From Selaginella moellendorffii (lineage: Eukaryota; Streptophyta; Lycopodiopsida; Selaginellales; Selaginellaceae): DNA of 64,000 bases. Numbering within the stretch: the first letter of the stretch is position 1; each line of letters opens with the position of its first letter. Where the stretch lies: assembly GCF_000143415.4 (NCBI RefSeq), contig NW_003314340.1, forward strand, positions 251,772 through 315,771. The letters are read 5' to 3'. The position numbers were made by a program, and so were the translations under genes. Under the pieces are notes generated by a model that saw only the letters and a program-made list of their open reading frames with translations, made no database searches and was not told the DNA's origin. Below, piece after piece: positions 57,097 to 64,000 of this stretch.

Positions 57097-59168
57097 TCAC
57101 AGCGGCTGGCTTTCAATGCCGGATAGCTTCATCTTCTTTACTGGACTATTTTGGCAACTCGTACACGTGTACGCTGCAGTGATTCTCGTAAGGAGACATA
57201 CGACAAGCTTAGCCATCATTCATACCTGACGATGATTCTTCCCATGAAACATATGCGGCATGGAATTGGTTATTGCAGCTCACGCACTCCAGCTGAAGAT
57301 AAAAAAAAACATAGAAAACTGTGAAGCATTTATACAGCATGCGATCAAAGGCGTTACCATAGAAGAATCAGGCGGCCGGCCGCAAGTGCATGACGTTAAT
57401 CCACCTTCTTCTTTCTCTGCACATTGCTGAAGATGTTCTTCACGGGTGCCAACATCTGCAGGATCATGGGTTTGGAAAGGCATTGATAAAAATAAAGTCT
57501 TACCATTGGTGAGAGTAGCGTCTTCTTTATCTGAGCTACAACCAACGACGATTGGCTCTTTGATTTCTGCACAGAAACGTCAATGTTGAGAGCAACATAC
57601 TAAATAGATCGATACGTGCCTTCAACACGCGCTGGTGATTTGTCTTGAATTTGTGCTTCTGCTGCTGCCTCGTGATTCTCTTCAAGATCCAGATCTCCCT
57701 GTCTAAGTTCTTGTGAGCTTGGCAAGTGCCCTTCACACTAAACAATCGTTAAAACTCAATCTTCAAAGTAGCACTCTCATACCATTTTACTTTTCTCTCT
57801 GAGCAAGTGTTGGTAATCGAGAACTTTCTCACGTAATATTTTTGAAGACGAATCTTGCTCAGCCGCAGCTTCTTGAAATCTTTTCACAACAGCCTTCAGG
57901 CTTTCTATCTCGCCAATTAAACCCTGCCAAACAAAATAAAAAAGCAAGCTCAAGCTCCTCAAGGAATGGACTAATAAAACAAACCTGTTTATCCATAGTA
58001 AGGACCGAGATAGTGCGGTCTTTCGCTTCCGACGATTTCTGGATGTTCGTTCGTCAAGGAAATTTGATCTGGATAACCAGTACATGCGGATATTATGGTT
58101 AGCTTCTCTTGGATGCTCGAGTCGTTTCTTGTATCGAGCATATGTCTTAACGCGATGATTTCCTTTTCCTTTTTAGAGCATGAAACGTTTTTGTTTCGTA
58201 GCTCGCACTCCAGTAATCGTGCTTTATCTGAGATGTCAAAGTCACAACCGAGAACGCACAAAAAAAAGCTTAAACTTACCAAGGAGCTTTTGCTCGATAT
58301 CGACCAGCCATGCCACCTGTTGCTGAAGCTCGGCAACTGCAAGACATTCTCGTAAACAAGATGAAAACGAACTACAAAATTACCCATATCTGCTCTGGAA
58401 GCCACGATTTGACGGGTTTCATCTAAGGTTCTCTTCACAGACGAGGCTTCTTGTTCTACAGCCTCAAACAGCATCGTGTTCCTGCTTAGCTTTTCCATGG
58501 CGACCGATAAATGGCTGGAAGTATTCTTTAGCTTCTGTTCCAGCTCGTAATTGGCTATCTGCGAAAAAACGTAACGTGAAAGTTTGAAAAGATTAGAGAT
58601 TTTCTACCTTAAGTTCCTCCATCACTGTGTTTCTGGAATCTAGAACAGCCTTCAATTGCATCTTCGAGCTTGCCACATTTTTCTCCATGGCAGACATTTC
58701 AAGCTCCATAATCTTAATCTGTCAAAAGAAAAAAAAAGCAGCAAGCCCTCACCAGCTAGCGAAAAAAAAAAAAGAAAACCACTCACGGCATTTTCCAGCT
58801 TCTGCCGAGCTTCGGTAGCTTCCGTGATTTGGGCTTGCAGCGATGCCTTTTCTTTGTCTTGATCGGCCTCCTTTGATCTCAGCTTCTGGCAAACAAACAA
58901 GGAAGAAAGATTTGGAAAGAAAGAAATCCTATCCAAGAACTTGCCTGAACCGAAACCTCCGCCTCCATTCGAGCTGAGCATTCCTTGGACTGCGAAAGGA
59001 TCGACAAACTGAGAAGAGGAGCAGACGTGCTAGCCTTACTTTGAGCGCCCGGACCTCCGTGAGCAAATTCTGGAACCTATACTTGAACTTAGAGAAGGTG
59101 ATACCAGCGCCGCCATCGCCATCGCTCTCCAGCGTGTCCTTCCGCTGCGGACTACACAGAGCCGCCAT
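57097..59168 (-). CDS. Coiled-coil protein with C-terminal cysteine cluster
   Basis: Fourteen exons: 59168-59040, 58989-58945, 58885-58787, 58718-58608, 58558-58384, 58336-58280, 58227-58094, 58044-57985, 57923-57783, 57737-57620, 57566-57504, 57455-57358, 57292-57226 and 57173-57097. They join without a phase error to 457 residues. The first ~330 are almost continuous coiled coil (e.g. LRSKEADQDKEKASLQAQIT). The C-terminus has paired cysteines (CTCGRPP, CVSCNNQFHAAY, CTSCQNS) that could bind zinc. Introns are 46-69 nt. Two have GC donors (after 58945 and 57620), and one (58093-58045) fits the minor spliceosome. I do not recognise the family; a chromosome or cytoskeleton role would be a guess. 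Starting two codons earlier (59174) is also possible. Confidence 0.78.
58045..58093 (-). other. Candidate U12-type AT-AC intron
   Basis: On the minus strand the intron starts ATATCC, carries TTCCTTGAC (perfect minor-spliceosome branch consensus) and ends AC nine bases later. No GT-AG choice keeps the frame here; this one joins ...LTI to IQKSSEAK in phase 0. Length is 49 nt. Confidence 0.65.
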
Positions 59169-59174
59169 GCCCAA

Positions 59175-59779
59175 AAACCCTACACTCTCGAGTGGCGGGA
59201 ATGAACCAAATCTAACGGTTGTGATTTACTCGTCGTTAAATTGAATAGAAAAGGATGAGAAATCAAAGTTCTCCAAACCGATAATGAGCCAAAGCACAAC
59301 GTTGGCCTGATTTTAGAAAAGCACGTCAACACTGTCACTGCCAGAAGTGAGAAAGAATTAACCATGATCATGGATCTGAGACTTGGTCCACATCTATAGT
59401 AGAAGTTATTCATTAAAATCCTCCTCATTTGACGACTAGGCATTTGCAAAGAGTCATGTTTTGCATGCCAATTTGGGCCTGGCTGTTGTTTCTGGACCTC
59501 ATATTAGGTAAGTGAGGTTAATGTTTGATTCTCTATAAAATTTAGTTAGAAATGTTTGTAACTAAGCATATTTAAAATGTAAGCACTACTTTGCCTACAT
59601 TGCTAAATTTTTTGCAATGTAGTTGAAGTGGTGGCATCACCTTTTGAGCTTTCTGAATGATGGTTTAGATGTGGCAGCATGGAAGGGATAGCCATTTTAG
59701 TGGTGCTGGTGTTGGCATCATTATCAATACCAATTGCTTAGAGAACACTTGAAGCAGCCTTGGTTGTTGATATTAGCAA
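59175..59779. other. Promoter of coiled-coil gene, then AT-rich sequence
   Basis: The gene island ends here. From ~59450 the base composition changes to AT-rich and repeat-derived. Confidence 0.45.
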
Positions 59780-60100
59780 ATGCCCTTGCCTAAGTTAATT
59801 GAGAAATGGGTTATCATATGTGTATTTGTACCAAATAAACATAAAATAGAAACTCTTAAATGTTTCTTATTAAGCATACTCGGCTTATGATGAAAAACTC
59901 ACATGGTAGCTTGTACTTGTTAGTGTTGGGTATGTAAATCAAGTATGGTTGACTAACTTGAGACATAGTTTAGCTCCTTGTTAAGCATTGTTCTAAACTT
60001 AAGTTCCATACCATACTAGCTAGTGGAGTATTTATATTCTCTCATTAGAACAATATGTTGAACTAACATTAGACTCCATTTGGCTCACATGGTATTAAGA
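59780..60100 (+). repeat. Decayed relic of the 3325-type LTR
   Basis: Aligned by eye to the 5' LTR (3440-3592 and 3995-4240). Blocks such as 'GAGAAATGGGTTATCATATG' and 'TTGTACTTGTTAGTGTTGGG' differ from the young LTR mainly by C to T and G to A. A primer-site-like TGGTATTAAGA follows at ~60091. Confidence 0.65.
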
Positions 60101-60739
60101 TGTTATATACTTTAGAATTGTTCCAATATCACTCTATGTTGTCTCTTTACTTTTTGGTTAAATACTTTGGAGTTATTCCATGCTACATATTTACCTTTAT
60201 CCCATCATTCAGTGGAAAATTTCATTCCCTGTCTTGCCCTTGAAAATCACTATAGGGTAAAAGATGTGGTTTGATTTTAATTGGTTAGTAGCTACTTAAA
60301 ATATAATATACTCTTGAATAAGGTATATTCCTACTCTTAAATTTGAAATCATACACGTAGGCATTTATAAATACATTTTTCATCTTATAAAGCATCTATA
60401 AACACAGATAAAGGGATCCACTATAGAACTGTAGTACAAGTGGATCACTAGTTTCTTCATTTAGAATTATATAATAGAAAGATTGTAAATTTAGTGTGAA
60501 AATGAAGGTGTTAATTCCCTTTTGGTTTAATAAATCAACAGTCAATGAGAATATTGACATTTCTAATGTGTGTGAGGGGGATGAAATTTGCATATATTAT
60601 TACCATAGATCCTTGGAATAATTAAAACTTTACCTTGATGCCAGATATAGTGAGATAAAATTTTTTATCAAACAATTACTTTTTTTCCAGTTGGTTTAAA
60701 AGAGAAAGATAAAATGCATTATAATGAATTCTATATAAC

Positions 60740-60890
60740 CTAGTACTCAAACCTAGCCCTAAGTATTCTAAAACCTTCAATCGATTAAAAAAACATGTGC
60801 ACTTTTATTCATGGGCCTTTTCCCTCTATATTTAAACTTTTATAGATTGTTTCTTAAGTCATTTCTTTTATTGCTTACATTTTATACATA
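60740..60890 (+). repeat. Decayed relic of the short LTR
   Basis: It shares 'TTCATGGGCCTTTTCCCTCT' and the ending TTGCTTACA-like 'TTGCTTACATT' with 10714-10907, with many transitions. Confidence 0.6.
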
Positions 60891-60899
60891 TTATCTATA

Positions 60900-62519
60900 G
60901 AAGATGCCACAATCACTATGAGTTATGTTTCGATTGAAATCCTATAGCTCTAATGAGTTAGTGTGACCTTTAAATGTTGAAGAGGTTGGAGAAGAAAGTC
61001 AAATTATTGCAAAACCCATCACTATTAGTTGTTGTATATGAGTATTGTGGATCTTGAGAAAGGCTTTCAGAATGTCTAGAGAAGGTGTCATGGCTAAAAA
61101 CAAGTTCTAAATTATTGCTGCTATGTTTATATTTATTATAGCAAGAGTATATAATAAAGGATATGTGCCTTGGAAAAGTTTTTGTAAAGATAAGATGAAT
61201 CCAATATAGGGGGTATAAGCTCCAAGAGAAAAAAAAAGTCTCACTCCACAAGCTCATACTTCATTAATAATATAAATACTTATAATCCTTGAGTATGGAA
61301 CTTATCTAGTGGCCATGGTTGCACCTCTATGGAATTCTGATTTTCCATGTGCTTAAGAGGTTGATCATGTCAACATAAAGGATGGCAAGTGAAAGCTTAG
61401 ATGAACTATGTCCAACACCTTTAACTACATCAAGGGAGTTTGTAAGATGTTGTCCTATGTCTCACCCTAATTTGATGCCATTATAGTTTTGCTTTCTTCC
61501 TCCTTAGGCATTTGCAAAATATATAGAATCTTGACTAGATCTCACATTTCTTGAAGCCCAAGCAAGTGTGACTGGTTATAGTGAATAGAGCAAGAGTCTA
61601 AAAGTGAGACTATCTAAATGGGATGGAAAAGTCTAATTATGTTGCATTGTAACATCTTGAACTCCAACTTCGTATCATTGCTAAGACTTGTTGGCCAAGA
61701 TGAAGATTTTGATTAGGTTAGTATCAACTATAACACTTCATGTGATGCAAGAGTATATCCTTTGGTACTGAAGATTGTCACTTGCCCATTACTTCATCCA
61801 ATTTGCATCTAGTTATGCTCAAAGTCAAAGAAGCATAGAGTTGTGTCTAGCCATGGCTGACTAAGGATGATAAACTGGATGATCCCAAGGAATTATAGTC
61901 CATATTAAGAAAGTCAACAATGGACCCATGGCTATGACTCAGGACAAGAACATCATATCTATAGGAGCTATTATGTAATCAGCAAAAAATTTAATGACCT
62001 TTAAGTACTCTATAATATGTTTCTAAGCCACTGTCAAGATAAAGATGTTGGTTGCCAAGTTTGATTTTATAAAAGCCTTCACATTTATGTGAGGGGGTTC
62101 ATTGTAATGTGGTGTTAGTGATGGGGATAGGAGCCATGTCAAAAGCTGTAGATGAAGCCTCTCCACCAAGAAAATTTGCTAAAACCTCAAGTTGTTGAAG
62201 AAGACTTGGGAATTGATGGCAAAGCTCATCAACAATCACTGTTGTTATTATCTACTCCATGAAATTACTTTGGCTATTATCTAGTGTCCCTAAGAATCTT
62301 CCTCATTAATAGAATTTGGGCCATGTGCAAATATCAAACCCACCTCACTTATTACAGTATTGAGGAATGGAAGATAAAAGTTTTGAAGTTTAAACATGTT
62401 TCCACTATACACACAATATTTAAGACATAATATCACTCACTCATGAAAATCATAGAAAAGGATTTCAAAATCAATAAACTAAAGAAAAGATAGCTAAAGT
62501 GTTATGATTCCATAATAAA
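60900..62519. other. AT-rich decayed repeat, no gene seen
   Basis: No frame is supported. It probably is the eroded interior of LTR elements whose ends are at 59.8 and 62.6 kb. Confidence 0.35.
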
Positions 62520-62690
62520 CTATCATATAGTGATATTGATTGAGGTACTAGACTCAATATTGTAAGGAACACTAGTAAGTGCAAGTCAACTAATTGTCAA
62601 ATAATTTTTTTCTTTGGTCTATGTGCACATGAATTAGTTTCTCAACTAGCTTAAGTAGATATTTAATGCAACACTATTGACTAAGAATGC
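62520..62690 (-). repeat. Decayed LTR relic, inverted
   Basis: The reverse complement matches the 5' LTR around 3440-3620 (blocks 'ACACTAGTAAGTGCAAGTCA' and 'TTAGTTTCTCAACTAGCTTA'). Heavy transition decay. Confidence 0.65.
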
Positions 62691-63069
62691 ACACTCGAGT
62701 AATGTAAGTTAATGTAAATATTGTAAATTATGATTTGATATAATCTATATTAATATTATATATTAAAAGGTCAAAAGTGCCTAACTAGAAGCATAAGATC
62801 AATGCATAGATACCAATCACAACATACACTAATAAATTATAATACCTAAAATGACATCATTAACATTCACTCATAAATATAAGTTCCATAAGAGCAGTGT
62901 AGAGGATAAAGAGGGATTTTACCTCTGCCTTAAATATGAAATATTCTAGGGAATCTCACTAAAAATTTTCACAAAAATGGTAACTTTATATATTTACCAA
63001 TATATAAATAAAATTGCTGTGCATTGCATTGCAGTAACGCTTGGTTTGCTTTTTCTTTTAAATATTTTT

Positions 63070-63940
63070 TATTATGATATACAATTTGTTATGATCTGTC
63101 CAATATACAGGTGCTATTCCTGCTATATACTATATCTTTTATCCATATATGATCTATTAGTTTATTATTACATGTATTGTGTTTTATTATTTGTATGTAT
63201 CCTTCTTTCTCCATTATTGTTTGAAGTGGTTTTGCTTCTTCTTTTTAATAGTCAATATTGAAATCTCCTGTAATTATTACTGGTTTTTTATTATCTATTT
63301 TCTGTATATATTTTTGCAGTTGTTTTATGAATATTTGTATATTTGTTCCAGATTTTCTATGTAAATTTATTATCTGTAAAAAAAATTTCTTCTAGTGATG
63401 TATATGACATTGCTATTGTTTTTGTTTTTAAATGCTCTACTATTTCTGATTTATAGTCATTTGTATACAATATTGCTATATGTGATATATGATTTATATT
63501 TATTAAAATATATAATCTCATGTTTTGGTGTTCTTACTTCTTGCATACATATTATATTTGATGTTAATAATTGTGAATCACTCTTTATATCTTCTTGATG
63601 TGCAGTAATAGATATTGTGTTTAGAACTTGTATAATTGTTTGGTTAGCTATTTTTCTTCTTGTAAATCTATTAAATCATGCTATGGTGATTCTTTTGTCA
63701 TTCTTATTATTTCTTTAGTTGCATCTTTATTGATTTTAATATGTTTATGTTCAATTGGTCTATATAAATGTATACCTTTTAGTGTTTGTGCTCTTGATAA
63801 CCCTGTATATGCTTGTCTTGGATATTTTGTTTTTTATGGGTCATATCCTAATTGTATAACTGTTGATCCTTGTGCTCTATGTATTGTTCTTTTTGCACAT
63901 GGTTGTACTGGAAATTGGGTTTTACTTATAACATAATTCT
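63070..63940 (-). pseudogene. Helentron-type relic: PIF1-like helicase plus EEP endonuclease
   Basis: On the minus strand, 63937-63730 reads 'TQFPVQPCAKRTIHRAQGST' then 'AYTGLSRAQTLKGIHLY', the last motifs of a PIF1/RecD-like helicase. About 100 bases on, in another frame, 63625-63535 reads 'NTISITAHQEDIKSDSQLL' then NIICMQE, the start of an endonuclease/exonuclease/phosphatase domain. VIITGDFNIDY (~63255) and YWTDHNKLYI (~63090) supply its GD-x-N and DH motifs. Stops and frameshifts break it. The helicase-then-endonuclease order is known from Helentron/Helitron2 elements. The Rep part would lie to the right of the window. Confidence 0.7.
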
Positions 63941-64000
63941 TATTTTTAGTAATATCTATTATTCTTTTTTTTATTAGTGTCCAGTTTTATTACGTATTTT

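Noticed and set aside
62977-63936. Plus-strand Leu/Phe/Tyr-rich frames as membrane proteins
   Set aside because: They are the complement of a decayed helicase/endonuclease on the minus strand and reflect AT-rich composition.

Overview
The window is nuclear DNA from a land plant, most likely a lycophyte close to Selaginella. This is inferred from very short introns (mostly 45-85 nt), plant-type TTTAGGG telomeric repeats inside a transposon, a TMK-type receptor kinase, a hevein-like peptide and an F-box protein. No database search was possible, so the species call is an inference.

Layout. 1-45.7 kb is a dense nest of transposable elements, 45.9-59.2 kb is a gene island, and 59.7-64 kb is AT-rich with decayed elements. 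The nest has at least four levels. An old minus-strand Ty3/gypsy element (terminal repeats near 1.3 and 43.5 kb) carries an LTR-type repeat, called X here. X was split by a plus-strand Ty3/gypsy element (3325-35225; 5-bp target duplication CAGAT). The gag gene of that element was split by a ~12.4-kb DNA transposon, copy B (5113-30939; 4-bp duplication CTCG). A second, inverted copy of the same transposon, copy A (5342-18808; duplication TATT), landed 229 bp inside the end of B. The result is a near-perfect inverted repeat with arms of about 12 kb. Copy A itself holds a small LTR insertion (9458-10907; duplication CAGTG).

The DNA transposon is the centre of interest. It has 24-bp terminal inverted repeats and encodes two divergent genes. 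One is a ~1,029-residue transposase-like protein with a GHTHEDVD motif of the DUF7869 type. The other is a ~1,551-residue multi-exon protein joining a ParB-like segment, an acidic region and a C-terminal FCP1-like HAD phosphatase domain. About 20 copies per arm of a 22-bp palindrome (half-site ATGGCRTGWGG) are scattered through introns, exons and spacers, and several lie 9-11 nt before 3' splice sites. Copy A looks intact. In copy B each gene has an early stop at a glutamine codon changed by C to T.

The gene island holds a hevein-like antimicrobial peptide (46.1 kb), a FAM136A-like protein (48.2 kb), a TMK-type LRR receptor kinase (50.4-53.3 kb), an F-box protein (55.4-56.6 kb, minus) and a 14-exon coiled-coil protein with a C-terminal cysteine cluster (57.1-59.2 kb, minus). 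The last gene appears to contain a minor-spliceosome AT-AC intron. The right edge contains LTR relics eroded by C-to-T change and a decayed PIF1-helicase/endonuclease fusion of the Helentron type.
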